Part shown: positions 16,725 to 25,490 of the stretch, in pieces | How the letters are laid out: every line of letters begins with the position of its first letter | Position numbering within the stretch: position 1 is the stretch's first letter | Assembly (NCBI RefSeq): GCF_900114345.1 | Contig: NZ_FOZJ01000001.1 | Location: forward strand, 930,001 to 994,000 | DNA length: 64,000 bases | DNA from: Microbacterium sp. cf046 | GTDB lineage: Bacteria; Actinomycetota; Actinomycetes; Actinomycetales; Microbacteriaceae | Reading direction: 5' to 3' | Position numbers and translations under genes: made by a program | The notes under the pieces: generated by a model | Database searches by the model: none | What the model saw: the letters and a program-made list of their open reading frames with translations, nothing else | Told to the model about the DNA's origin: nothing

Positions 16725-19700
16725 GCGCCGACTCCCGGAGGGCGTCACCCGCCGTGGCGCGGCGCAGCGTGAGCCCGCGGGGCGACTCGACGAAGCCGGC
16801 GTCGCGAAGCGCCCGCCCCACCGCGGTCCCGTAGACGAACGCTCCGTTCACCTGCTCTATCGTGAGCGTCGCGAGCCGACGTGCGCGCGCGGTCGCGACG
16901 AGCTCGCGCGCGGCGGCGGCCAGAACGTCCTCGTCGTCCGTGAATGCGAGCGCGGACTTGCCGCCGCGTTCGAGGTACAGCGCGAGTTCGCCGTCGACGA
17001 TCGCCACGAGTCCGCCTGCCTTGCGCCCGGGGCGGTGCGTGACACCCTCCAACGCCGGCCACGGCAGCGCCGCGCCGTACGGGTTCGCCGGATCGGTGGC
17101 TGCCAGCAAGAACGTGCGCAGCGGGGGAGGGTCGGCGAGTCCGGCGAATTCGCGCAGGCGGTCGACGGTGGCGGATGCCGCGAACTGCGCGGCTCCGAGC
17201 TTCTCGATCACGTATCCGCGACGGCAGTGGCCGGCCTGCTCGAACCCCGCGAGCACGCGGTACGCCTGGGCGAAGCCGCCCGGCATCCCTTCCGCCTGCA
17301 CGGATCCGCGGGTGACGACGCCGTAGCGATCGAGCAGGAGGCTCGCCGCGGCGGTCGCACGCAGCGCCGGGTCGGCCTCGGCAGGTGCGAGCAGCGACCA
17401 GCGGCCCCCGATGGACGGCGGTCGGGGCGGCGAACTCGCGCGTGGAATCGTCGCGCCCCGGTACATCCGGGCGCGAGGCGCCTTTCGTGCCGTCCGGTGG
17501 GCCTGCGAGCCGCCCCCGAGCAGCAGCCGCACGGGCGCGAACGTGTCGTTCGTGACGCGCCCCGCCCAGGTGAGGCTCCACAGCGCCTCGATCACCGACT
17601 GCTCGTTCTCGGCGCCGGCGAGCTGACGCAGCTGGGCGGCGAAATACGCGCCGCCGCTCTCCAGCGCTGCGACGAGGCGCTCCTCGAGCGAGCCCGGGAT
17701 CAGCTCGTCTTCGGGCGGAAGGAGCGTGAGCGGCGCAGCATCCGCCGGGTGGAGCGCGATCCAGCCGTCCCGACCCGGGAGCGCGCCGTGACCGGACCAG
17801 ATGACCTCTCCCGTGGCGGTGAGCTCGTCGAGCATTCCCGGCGTGTAGTCCGAGACGCGCGAGGGGAGCACGAGCGACTCCCAAGCGCTCGCCGGAATCG
17901 GCACGCCGGCAAGCTGCTCGATGACCGCGGCAACGCCGTCCAGACCCTCCAGCGGACGGGCCAGGTGCTGCCACACGGGCAGGAACCGGGCGAATGCCTC
18001 GGGCGGCACCGGCTCGACGCTCCCGCGGATCGCGGCGAGCGACCGCATCCGCAGTCGGCGCAGCACCTCGGTGTCGCACCACTCGGTCTCATCGGCGAGC
18101 GCGCCCGTCGCGGGCACCGGCAGGAAGAACCCGCTGGAGATGCGCCCCTGCGCTTCGAGGCGCTGGAGGGTGAGTCGTGCGACGGCGATGCCGACGCCGA
18201 GTCGCTCGGCGACCGACGTGCTCGTGAAGGGGCCGTGCGTGCGGGCGTATCTCGCGACCAGGTCGCCGAGCGGGTCGGCGAGCGGCTCGAGGAATGCGTT
18301 CGGGATGCCGACCGGCAGCGCTGCGCCGAGCGCGTCGCGCAGGCGGCCGGCGTCTTCGATCGCGGCGACCCGCGAGACTCCGCCGATCGTGACCGGAATC
18401 GCCCGCCGCGTCGCGATGAGCTCGTCGAGGTGTCCCGCTGCTTCGGCGACGGCATCCGTCTCGGTGGCCTCCAGGCGGCGCGAGACCTCGTCGGCGTCGA
18501 GGGGGCCGAGCATCCGCAGCAGGTCGGCGACGCCCTCGATGCCGCGGGCGCGCCGGTCGGGGTCGAGGCGCTGGGCCTCGCGCTCGAACTGCGCCATGAT
18601 CTCCGGGTCGAGCAGCTCCCGCATCTCGACCTTGCCGAGCAGTTCGCTCAGCAGAGCCGGGTCGACCGACAGCGCGGCGGCCCGGCGCTCCGCGAGGGGA
18701 GAGTCGCCCTCGTACATGAACGCGCCGACGTAGCCGAACAGGAGGTCGCGCGCGAAGGGCGACGGCGAGGTGGTGGTCGTCTCGACGAGCCGGATGCTGC
18801 GATCGCCGATGCTGCGTGCGATGCGCAGCAGCGCGGGAACGTCGTACACGTCCTGCAGCACCTCGCGCAGCGTCTCGAGGATGATCGGGAACGTCGGGTA
18901 GCGGCGGGCGACCTCGAGCAGCTGGGCCGACCTCTGGCGCTGCTGCCACAGCGGCGAGCGGCGGTTCGGGTTCATGCGGGGCATCAGCAGTGCACGCGCG
19001 GCGCACTCTCTGAAGCGCGAGGCGAACAGCGCGGAGCCGCCGACCTCGTCGATCACGATCTGCTCGAGCTCGTCGGGCTCGAAGACGAACAGCTCAGCGC
19101 CCGGCGGCTCGGCCGTGGCGTCGGGGACACGCGCGATGATGCCGTCGTCGCTCGCGACGGCGGAGCCTTCGACGCCGAGACGCTCGCGGATGCGGGCGTT
19201 GACGGCGAGGGCCCACGGGCCGTGGACCTTCATGCCGTACGGGGAATGGAGGATCACCCGCCAGTCGCCGACCTCGTCGCGGCCGCGTTCGACGGTCAGC
19301 GCCTTGTCGGTCGGGAGCGTTCCGGTCGCTTCGCGCTGCTCGGCGAGATACGCGAGCAGATTCACGGACGCGTTCTCATCGAGTCCGGCCTCACGCAGGC
19401 GGTCCCGGGCCTTGTCGGGTGCGGCCGCCGACACCTCCCGCGAGAACCGGCCGAGCGCCTCGCCGAGTTCGGCCGGCCGGCCGAGTCCGTCGCCGTGCCA
19501 GAACGGCAGCTTCCCGGGCTGCCCGTACGCCGGGAGCACGTTCACCCGGTCGTGCGTGATCTCGACGATGCGCCAGCTCGTCGTGCCGAGGGTGAACACA
19601 TCGTTCACCCGCGACTCGTAGACCATCTCCTCGTCCAGCTCTCCCACGCGCGCGTTCTGCGACTCACCCGCGACGAAGACGCCGAACAGCCCGCGGTCGG

Positions 19701-21465
19701 GGATCGTGCCGCCGCTGGTGACCGCGATCCGCTGCGCTCCGGGCCGGCCGGTGAGCGTCCCCTTGTCGCGATCCCACACCACACGGGGGCGCAGCTCCGC
19801 GAACTCGTCGGACGGGAACCGGCCGGCGAGCAGATCGAGCGTCGCCTCGTAGGCAGAACGGGGGAGCGTGCGGAACGGCGCGCTGCGCTTGACCGTCTCG
19901 AACCACCCCTCGACGTCGACGGGGCCGAGGGCTGATGCCGCCACCGTCTGCTGCGCGAGGATGTCGAGCGGATTCTGGGGGACCGTGATCGCCTCGATCT
20001 GGCCGGCCAGCATCCGCTCGGTCACGATCGCGGTGTGCAGCACGTCGCCGCGGTGCTTGGGGAACAGGGCCGCTCGGCTCACTTCGCCGACCTGGTGGCC
20101 GGCTCGCCCGATGCGCTGCAGTCCGGATGCCGCGCTCGGCGGCGCCTCGACCTGGATGACCAGGTCGACCGCTCCCATGTCGATGCCGAGCTCAAGGCTG
20201 CTGGTGGCCACGACGCACCGGAGCACACCCGATTTCAGCTCCTCCTCGACCTGCGCGCGCTGCTCCTTCGACACCGATCCGTGATGGGCCTTCGCGAGCA
20301 CGGGGTCGGCGCCCGCGCTGATCCCCGCCTGCGCCATCATCCCGGCCGGGATCGCGGCGTCCGGAACTGCGAGGCCCAGCCTCTCCGCATAGATCTCGTT
20401 CAGCCGGCCGGTGAGCCGTTCTGCGAGGCGGCGCGAGTTGGAGAACACGATGGTCGAGCGGTGCTGCAGGACGCGGTCGACGATCGCCTCTTCGACGTGC
20501 GGCCAGAGCGACCCCGTCATCTCGGTCTCACCCGCGCTGGTGGCCGTGCGGCCGGAGCTCCCGTCGGCGAACCAGTCCTCATCGATCGGCTCCGGTGCTG
20601 CCGCATCGGTCCGCGCGGCGTCGGGACCCGGGTCGGCACCCGGCGGAGGCGGCGGATTGAGCATGTCGTCGACGGGGACCACGACCTTCAGGTCGAAGGT
20701 CTTCGTCGCGCGTGGCGCGACGATCTCCACGGGTGCGGATCCGCCGAGGAACCGGGCGACTTCGTCGATGGGCCGCACCGTGGCGGACAGGCCGATGCGC
20801 TGAGCGGGCGCGTCCAGCAGCGCGTCGAGCCGCTCGAGGCTCACCGCCAGGTGCGCGCCGCGCTTGGTGGCCGCGACCGCGTGCACCTCGTCGACGATCA
20901 CGGTGTGGACGCCGCGCAGGGTCTCGCCGGCCTGGCTCGTGAGCATCAGGTACAGCGACTCGGGGGTGGTGATGAGGATGTCGGGAGGAGCGGTGACGAG
21001 CTTGCGCCGGTCGGACGAGGTCGTGTCGCCGGAGCGCACGCCGACGGTGACCCCGGGCACGGTGATGCCGAGCCGCCTCGCCGACTGCCCGATCCCGACG
21101 AGGGGCGAGCGCAGGTTGCGCTCCACGTCGACGCCGAGCGCCTTCAGCGGCGAGATGTAGAGGATGCGTGTACGAGTCGAAGGGTCTTTGCGATCTCGCG
21201 GCGAACGCGGTACGGCCGAGGTGCGGTCGCGCGGTCCCTGAGCAGGCGGCGGAGCCGCCGTATCGAAGGGGTCATGGAAGACGCGATCGATCGCCCAGAG
21301 GAACGCGGACAGCGTCTTGCCCGAACCGGTGGGCGCGACCACGAGTGCGTGCCGGCCGTGCGAGATCGCGTCCCATGCGCCGAGCTGCGCGGGGGTCGGT
21401 GCCGCGAAGGCGCCGCGGAACCAGTCCTGCGTGGCAGGACCGAACCGCTCGAGCACGTCGCCCAT
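16717..21465 (-). CDS. lhr: Large ATP-dependent helicase Lhr
   Basis: Superfamily 2 helicase of 1582 aa with Walker A APTGSGKT (about residues 44-51), Walker B VIVDEVHA, motif III LSATVRP and motif VI QRIGRAGHQ. It is followed by the winged-helix/Lhr-core region and the long C-terminal extension of bacterial Lhr. Lhr translocates 3'-5' on single-stranded DNA and unwinds RNA:DNA; in E. coli its C-terminal part has been linked to uracil excision. Its gene overlaps the downstream Nei-type glycosylase gene, which fits a base-repair role. Unusual: residues about 65-80 are encoded by a REP-like palindrome, creating an extra linker between motifs I and Ia. A GAAGAT hexamer lies 6 nt before the ATG. 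Confidence 0.95.
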   Translation of the reverse strand: MGDVLERFGPATQDWFRGAFAAPTPAQLGAWDAISHGRHALVVAPTGSGKTLSAFLWAIDRVFHDPFDTAAPPPAQGPRDRTSAVPRSPRDRKDPSTRTRILYISPLKALGVDVERNLRSPLVGIGQSARRLGITVPGVTVGVRSGDTTSSDRRKLVTAPPDILITTPESLYLMLTSQAGETLRGVHTVIVDEVHAVAATKRGAHLAVSLERLDALLDAPAQRIGLSATVRPIDEVARFLGGSAPVEIVAPRATKTFDLKVVVPVDDMLNPPPPPGADPGPDAARTDAAAPEPIDEDWFADGSSGRTATSAGETEMTGSLWPHVEEAIVDRVLQHRSTIVFSNSRRLAERLTGRLNEIYAERLGLAVPDAAIPAGMMAQAGISAGADPVLAKAHHGSVSKEQRAQVEEELKSGVLRCVVATSSLELGIDMGAVDLVIQVEAPPSAASGLQRIGRAGHQVGEVSRAALFPKHRGDVLHTAIVTERMLAGQIEAITVPQNPLDILAQQTVAASALGPVDVEGWFETVKRSAPFRTLPRSAYEATLDLLAGRFPSDEFAELRPRVVWDRDKGTLTGRPGAQRIAVTSGGTIPDRGLFGVFVAGESQNARVGELDEEMVYESRVNDVFTLGTTSWRIVEITHDRVNVLPAYGQPGKLPFWHGDGLGRPAELGEALGRFSREVSAAAPDKARDRLREAGLDENASVNLLAYLAEQREATGTLPTDKALTVERGRDEVGDWRVILHSPYGMKVHGPWALAVNARIRERLGVEGSAVASDDGIIARVPDATAEPPGAELFVFEPDELEQIVIDEVGGSALFASRFRECAARALLMPRMNPNRRSPLWQQRQRSAQLLEVARRYPTFPIILETLREVLQDVYDVPALLRIARSIGDRSIRLVETTTTSPSPFARDLLFGYVGAFMYEGDSPLAERRAAALSVDPALLSELLGKVEMRELLDPEIMAQFEREAQRLDPDRRARGIEGVADLLRMLGPLDADEVSRRLEATETDAVAEAAGHLDELIATRRAIPVTIGGVSRVAAIEDAGRLRDALGAALPVGIPNAFLEPLADPLGDLVARYARTHGPFTSTSVAERLGVGIAVARLTLQRLEAQGRISSGFFLPVPATGALADETEWCDTEVLRRLRMRSLAAIRGSVEPVPPEAFARFLPVWQHLARPLEGLDGVAAVIEQLAGVPIPASAWESLVLPSRVSDYTPGMLDELTATGEVIWSGHGALPGRDGWIALHPADAAPLTLLPPEDELIPGSLEERLVAALESGGAYFAAQLRQLAGAENEQSVIEALWSLTWAGRVTNDTFAPVRLLLGGGSQAHRTARKAPRARMYRGATIPRASSPPRPPSIGGRWSLLAPAEADPALRATAAASLLLDRYGVVTRGSVQAEGMPGGFAQAYRVLAGFEQAGHCRRGYVIEKLGAAQFAASATVDRLREFAGLADPPPLRTFLLAATDPANPYGAALPWPALEGVTHRPGRKAGGLVAIVDGELALYLERGGKSALAFTDDEDVLAAAARELVATARARRLATLTIEQVNGAFVYGTAVGRALRDAGFVESPRGLTLRRATAGDALRESARA
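21233..21271. repeat. REP-like palindrome inside lhr
   Basis: GGTCCCTGAGC and TCGAAGGGG flank a GGCGGC-GGA-GCCGCC hairpin (21245-21259). The ends resemble the GGTCCCTGAGC...TCGAAGG dyad that is often intergenic in actinobacteria. Here it is in frame within the helicase gene. Confidence 0.6.
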
Positions 21466-21513
21466 CCGTCCATCTTCCCCGGTGGAGGGGACATTCGGGC
21501 GAGGAGCCGTGGA

Positions 21514-21696
21514 TCAGGATTCCGAGGGCATGAGGATCCACAGCACGACGTAGACCCAGATCGAGAAGCCGAAGAAGACGGTGCCGGCGACCGCGAGGAT
21601 GCGCACGGGCGTCACACTGACGCCGAAGCGGTCTGCGAGACCCCGGCACACGCCGGCGATCAGGCGACCCTGATGGGGACGCGCGAGTTGACCCAT
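21514..21696 (-). CDS. PspC domain small membrane protein
   Basis: This 60-aa protein is a bare PspC domain: a basic N terminus (QGRLIAGVCRGLADRFGVSVTPVRI) followed by a transmembrane stretch (about residues 34-56). PspC proteins sit in the cytoplasmic membrane and in larger forms sense envelope stress. The start is ATG with a CATGAT element 6 nt upstream. It is 48 bp upstream of lhr on the same strand, but a functional link is not evident. Confidence 0.85.
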   Translation of the reverse strand: MGQLARPHQGRLIAGVCRGLADRFGVSVTPVRILAVAGTVFFGFSIWVYVVLWILMPSES

Positions 21697-21702
21697 GCCG
21701 CC

Positions 21703-21708
21703 ATCATG
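21703..21708 (-). promoter_or_regulatory. Putative leaderless -10 element (CATGAT) of the pspC-like gene
   Basis: On the minus strand CATGAT is followed by 6 nt and the ATG at 21696, identical in sequence and spacing to the element before the CHAT gene. Confidence 0.35.
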
Positions 21709-21866
21709 ACGCCCCGCAGGCGTCGACGCCAGAGGGCGCCCGTCAGCGTCTGCGGGTCGCGCCTGCCGGTCGTCATCCGATCGTTGTACTGCGCGCCCTG
21801 CGCGTCGCCCCGCGTGAAATACCCTCAGTGCATCGGCGCAGATCGCCGCCTACGACAGGACTCACG

Positions 21867-22880
21867 ATGCCCCGCCGCACGGCAGCCATCGCGCTCGCGC
21901 TGCTCCTGACGGTCGCGCTCACGGCGTGCACGTCCCCCTCAGCGCCGGAGTCGACCCCGGCCCCGACTCCTCCGGCGACGCCTACGCCCGCGCCCGCATC
22001 GGAGACCGTGCTGCTCGATCCGGGATCCCGACCGCCGTCGGTGTTCGGCGGGGACTGCGAGGCAGCAGTCCCGGCCGGGGTGATCGCCGAGGCGACAGGG
22101 CTGCCCGTCACCGAAGTCACGCGGCGCGATCCGCTGTGGACGCGCGCGATCGACAACGTCGGCGGTCTGGTCTGCGAGTGGCACATCGGCGGCGCAGAGG
22201 GAAGTGTCAGCATCCTTCCCGTCGAATCGCTGGATGGCGCGGAATTGGCAGCAGCATCGTATGAGGACTACTTCGTCGAGTGCGGCTGGACGTGCGCGTG
22301 GGTGGTGGAGTCGGACGAGCTGTGGATCTCGGGCTATCAGTCCGATCTTCCTGAACGAGGGCGGGCGGAGGCCGATCGGATCGGTGCCCGGATCGGGGCG
22401 GACATCGCCGCGCGCGTGAGCGCGGCCGGTCTGGACTGGCAGTCGGATCGGGCGCAGTGGTGGTCCACCCGGGAATGCTCGTCGGTGGCATCGGCTGTGG
22501 GCGCGACCCTGGGTGCGACCCTCACCGGCGAGCCGATCGGGTATCACGACCCGCCGCTGCCTGCGACCCTCGTCGCGGACACCGCCTCTCGCCGCACGTG
22601 GTGCCTGCTCGCGCAGGGTGGAGCCACGATCGCCCTCGTCGTCTTCGAATCGGGCGTGGCCTGGGACGTGCCGTGGGGCGGCGATGCCGAGCGGCTGGAC
22701 CTCGGTGTCCCCGGCGTGACGGCGTACTCGGTGGGCGCCGGTGGATACCTCGGAGGACCCGACTACGAGTTCACCGATGGCGTCAACTCACTCTCTCTCG
22801 AGGTCGCGCCGGATGCCCCCTGGTCGCCGGATGAGCTCGCGTCGATCATGGCGGAGCTCACCGCGTCCGATGTGAGCTGA
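21867..22880 (+). CDS. Secreted lipoprotein of unknown function
   Basis: This 337-aa protein has a Sec signal peptide with lipobox: MPRRTAAIALALLLTVALTAC, Cys at residue 21. A Pro/Thr/Ser-rich linker follows, about 25 residues long. The globular part contains several Cys (for example GDCEAA, VCEWHI, ECGWTCAW, ECSS, WCLLAQ) that could form disulfides outside the cell, and two similar halves around the Cys-Trp motifs are possible. I do not recognise a named family. The start is the ATG after AGGA at 21857-21860; an upstream in-frame ATG would spoil the signal peptide. It is flanked by genes on the opposite strand, so it is probably monocistronic. Confidence 0.75.
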   Translation: MPRRTAAIALALLLTVALTACTSPSAPESTPAPTPPATPTPAPASETVLLDPGSRPPSVFGGDCEAAVPAGVIAEATGLPVTEVTRRDPLWTRAIDNVGGLVCEWHIGGAEGSVSILPVESLDGAELAAASYEDYFVECGWTCAWVVESDELWISGYQSDLPERGRAEADRIGARIGADIAARVSAAGLDWQSDRAQWWSTRECSSVASAVGATLGATLTGEPIGYHDPPLPATLVADTASRRTWCLLAQGGATIALVVFESGVAWDVPWGGDAERLDLGVPGVTAYSVGAGGYLGGPDYEFTDGVNSLSLEVAPDAPWSPDELASIMAELTASDVS

Positions 22881-22896
22881 TCCGACCGGACCCGGC

Positions 22897-24492
22897 TCAG
22901 CGCTCGGTCAACGTCGCGTCCGATCCCAGCTCGATGCGCAGGTCGATGCCGAGCCTGGCCAGGAACGCATCGTCGTGGCTGACGACCAGCACGGCACCGC
23001 GATAGGCCGCGAGCGCCTCGACGAACCGGTCGACGGTGTCGATGTCGAGGTTGTTCGTCGGCTCGTCGAGCACGAGCAGCTGCGGCGGGGGATCGGCCAG
23101 CAGCAGCCGGGCCAGCGCCACCCGGAACCGCTCGCCGCCCGACAGCGTCGAGACCTGTCGATCCACGGCGCTGCCGCGGATCAGGAAGCGCGCGAGCCGG
23201 TTGCGCAGCTCCCGGTCGGGAACGGTGGATGCCGCCTCCCGCACGTTCTCGAGCACCGACGCCGTTTCATCCAGACCGTCGACCCGCTGCGGCAGATACC
23301 CGATGCGGTCGGTGTGGCGGTGACTCGTCAGTCCGCCGCCGTTCGCGCCGAAGATCAGCGCTTCGAGCAGCGTCGTCTTGCCGACGCCGTTCGCGCCGAC
23401 CAGCGCGACACGCTCCGGACCCTGGATCGTCCACATGCGCGCGCCGTCGCCGATCGTCGCGATGCGGCGACCGGACGGGACATCGGGATCCGGCAGGTCG
23501 ATCCGGATCGCGTCGTCGTCGCGGACTCGACGCTCCGCGGCATCGTGCGCGGCCCGGGCGGTGTTCTCGCGGTCGCGCATCTCGGTGCGCATCTTGCCGG
23601 CCGACACCTGCGCCGAGCGCTTGCGGGCGCCCGCGATGATCCCGGGAACGCGCTTCTCGATCTGGGCCTTGTGGCCCATCGCCCTGCGCTTGGAGATCTT
23701 GGTCTCGGCCTCGATGCGGTCGCGCTTCTCGCGCCTGACGACCTGCGCCGCGGTGCGCTCCGCCTGCCGGGCGGCGTCCTGCTCCGACTCCAGCCGCTCC
23801 CGCCACTGCGAGTACGGGCCGCCGAACACCGACAGCTCGTTCCCGTAGAGCTCGGCAGTGTCCTCCATCAGCTCCAGCAGCGCGAGGTCGTGGCTGACGA
23901 CCACCAGGGCGCCTCGCCAGCCTCGGACCATGTCGGCGAGACGGGTGCGCGCGTCGCGGTCGAGGTTGTTCGTCGGCTCGTCCAGGAGCGTGATGCCCGC
24001 ATCGAGCAGCCGGATGCCGGCGATCGCCGTCAGCACCGCCTCGCCGCCCGACAGTTCGCCGATGCGGCGGTCGAGCATCTCAGGGCGCAGGCCGGCATCG
24101 GCCAGCGCCGCGTGGGACCGCGCCTCGATGTCCCAGTCGTCGCCCACGGCGTCGAAGTGTCGAGGGTCGACGTCGCCGGATTCGATCGCCCGCAGCGCGG
24201 CCAGCGGTGCTGCCACGCCCAGCAGCTCGGCGACGGTTCGCCGGACGTCGAGCGTCAGCCTCTGCGGCAGATACGCGACGGGCGCGGTCGTGTTCACCTG
24301 GCCGACGGTCGGGACGAGCTCGCCCGCGATCAGCCGCAGCAGCGTCGACTTGCCGGACCCGTTGCGGCCGATGAGCCCGGTGCGGCCGACGCCGAACGCG
24401 CCGGAGATCTCGCTCAGGGCGAGGGAGCCGTCCGGCCATGCGTACGAGACGCGGTCCAGGACGACGGATGCAGTGGTGGTGTGAGCAGGCAT
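22897..24492 (-). CDS. ABC-F family ATP-binding protein
   Basis: This 531-aa protein carries two ABC domains and no membrane segments. The first has Walker A GRNGSGKST, signature ELSGGEAVLTAIAG and Walker B LLDEPTNNLDRD. The second has GANGVGKTT, TLSGGERFRVALARL and LLVLDEPTNNLD. A charged helical linker rich in Arg/Glu/Ala separates them (about residues 235-310). ABC-F proteins act on the ribosome, either as translation factors or as antibiotic-protection proteins. The linker is of moderate length, so either role is possible. AAGGAGG lies 5 nt before the ATG, and the leader holds a hairpin and a possible short peptide, consistent with attenuation control. Confidence 0.9.
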   Translation of the reverse strand: MPAHTTTASVVLDRVSYAWPDGSLALSEISGAFGVGRTGLIGRNGSGKSTLLRLIAGELVPTVGQVNTTAPVAYLPQRLTLDVRRTVAELLGVAAPLAALRAIESGDVDPRHFDAVGDDWDIEARSHAALADAGLRPEMLDRRIGELSGGEAVLTAIAGIRLLDAGITLLDEPTNNLDRDARTRLADMVRGWRGALVVVSHDLALLELMEDTAELYGNELSVFGGPYSQWRERLESEQDAARQAERTAAQVVRREKRDRIEAETKISKRRAMGHKAQIEKRVPGIIAGARKRSAQVSAGKMRTEMRDRENTARAAHDAAERRVRDDDAIRIDLPDPDVPSGRRIATIGDGARMWTIQGPERVALVGANGVGKTTLLEALIFGANGGGLTSHRHTDRIGYLPQRVDGLDETASVLENVREAASTVPDRELRNRLARFLIRGSAVDRQVSTLSGGERFRVALARLLLADPPPQLLVLDEPTNNLDIDTVDRFVEALAAYRGAVLVVSHDDAFLARLGIDLRIELGSDATLTER

Positions 24493-24503
24493 GGGGCCTC
24501 CTT

Positions 24504-24537
24504 GTGTCAGGCCTGAGTCTCAGGGATGCACTGACAC
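24504..24537 (-). promoter_or_regulatory. Nested inverted repeat in the leader of the ABC-F gene
   Basis: In transcript orientation GTGTCAG ... CTGACAC (7-bp outer arms) enclose CCTGAG-A-CTCAGG (6-bp inner arms). The outer stem ends exactly where the AAGGAGG Shine-Dalgarno begins. It could be an RNA control hairpin or a repressor operator. Confidence 0.45.
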
Positions 24538-24716
24538 CGGTACCCCGGGTCGATCGGATCAGATCGACGGGGCGCTGCTCACCATGGTGTGGAGGGGGAG
24601 CGTCGACGGGTCAGCGCGCGGATGCGGGCGCGGAAGCGTCGATCATTCTCACCGGAGGATCCTCACGTTGCGGACAAGGAACTCCAGGATAGCGGATGCC
24701 GCGGCAGCGGCGTCGG

Positions 24717-25424
24717 TCAGTTCTCCGGCGCGAGTCTCTCGAGCTGCTTCTCGAGGAAGATGCGCACATCGGCCAGCTCCTGTTCGGAGACGCTGTGCGT
24801 GAGCCCCTGATAGACCCGGCCGCTGAGCTCCGCGTGCTCGGGCAGCCACGTGACGGTGTGCTCGACGAGGAAGGTCGGGATCACGTCGTCACGAGTGCCG
24901 CGGCCCCAGAACACCGGTGGGCGACGGTCCGCCAGCTCCGCGTCGCCGGCCACGGTTCCCGGCGTCGCATAGCCGCTGAGATTCACGGCGAAAGAGAAGC
25001 GTCGGGGTTGCAGCCGCATCGCCTGCAGCGCCACGGCGGCTCCCTGAGAGAAGCCGAGGAGCCCGACGACCGCGCCGGCCGCGACCACGTCCAGCCAGTC
25101 GATGAGCTGGGACGCCGCGCGGGTCACATGGCTCGCATCGCTCCCGTCGAGCCCTCCTGACTGGGGCTCCGCCCCAGACCCCCGGCTTGCTGACGCGCGC
25201 CCGATCGGATACCAGGAGAACCCCGGAGCCGGGAACGGCGGCGCGAGCGGCGCCCGCACGGCGGCCACGACGAACTCGGACGGCAGGTACGGCACCAGTC
25301 CGAACAGGTCGCGCTCGTCGGCGCCGTACCCGTGCAGCAGGACGAGCAGTGGGCGATCGCCGCGGTCGGCGGCCTCGGCGGACCACAGCACTGCGGCATG
25401 GTCGAGCGCGGGATTCTCTGCCAT
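24717..25424 (-). CDS. Alpha/beta hydrolase (carboxylesterase/phospholipase class)
   Basis: This 235-aa cytosolic hydrolase is of the carboxylesterase/dienelactone hydrolase type (Abhydrolase_2). It shows the oxyanion segment LLHGYGADERDLF, nucleophile elbow GFSQGA (Ser), Asp in GTRDDVIP and His in LTHSVSEQE. The start is the ATG at 25424, preceded by GGGAGGATGG. A short insert at about residues 78-98 (rich in Ser, Gly and Ala) is encoded in part by a palindromic REP-like sequence at 25161-25177 and separates two conserved strands. Natural substrate unknown. It is divergent from the NUDIX-like gene. Confidence 0.87.
   Translation of the reverse strand: MAENPALDHAAVLWSAEAADRGDRPLLVLLHGYGADERDLFGLVPYLPSEFVVAAVRAPLAPPFPAPGFSWYPIGRASASRGSGAEPQSGGLDGSDASHVTRAASQLIDWLDVVAAGAVVGLLGFSQGAAVALQAMRLQPRRFSFAVNLSGYATPGTVAGDAELADRRPPVFWGRGTRDDVIPTFLVEHTVTWLPEHAELSGRVYQGLTHSVSEQELADVRIFLEKQLERLAPEN
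25161..25177. repeat. REP-like palindrome inside the esterase gene
   Basis: CTGGGGC-TCC-GCCCCAG, a perfect 7-bp stem with a 3-nt loop, followed by ACCCCC. The 'GGGGCTCCGCCCC' type is a common dispersed palindrome in actinobacteria. It is in frame and adds a flexible insert to the hydrolase. Confidence 0.6.
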
Positions 25425-25490
25425 GGCCCCATCCTCCCAGCCGCCGCCGACCTGCGGGCATGCGCGGTGCGCCTGGGGTATACAGGAGGC

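Noticed and set aside
16725..16748. ATG 16748 as start of the Nei-type glycosylase
   Set aside because: It would put eight residues before the catalytic Pro, which must be residue 2 in this family.
16573..19935. A very long plus-strand open frame (about 1100 codons) opposite lhr
   Set aside because: It is antisense to a clear helicase, rich in Arg/Ala/Gly without domain motifs, and follows from the GC-rich third positions of lhr.
24571..24597. An 8-codon peptide (MVSSAPSI) upstream of the ABC-F gene
   Set aside because: No ribosome-binding site and shorter than the alternative 11-codon frame; kept only as part of the leader discussion.
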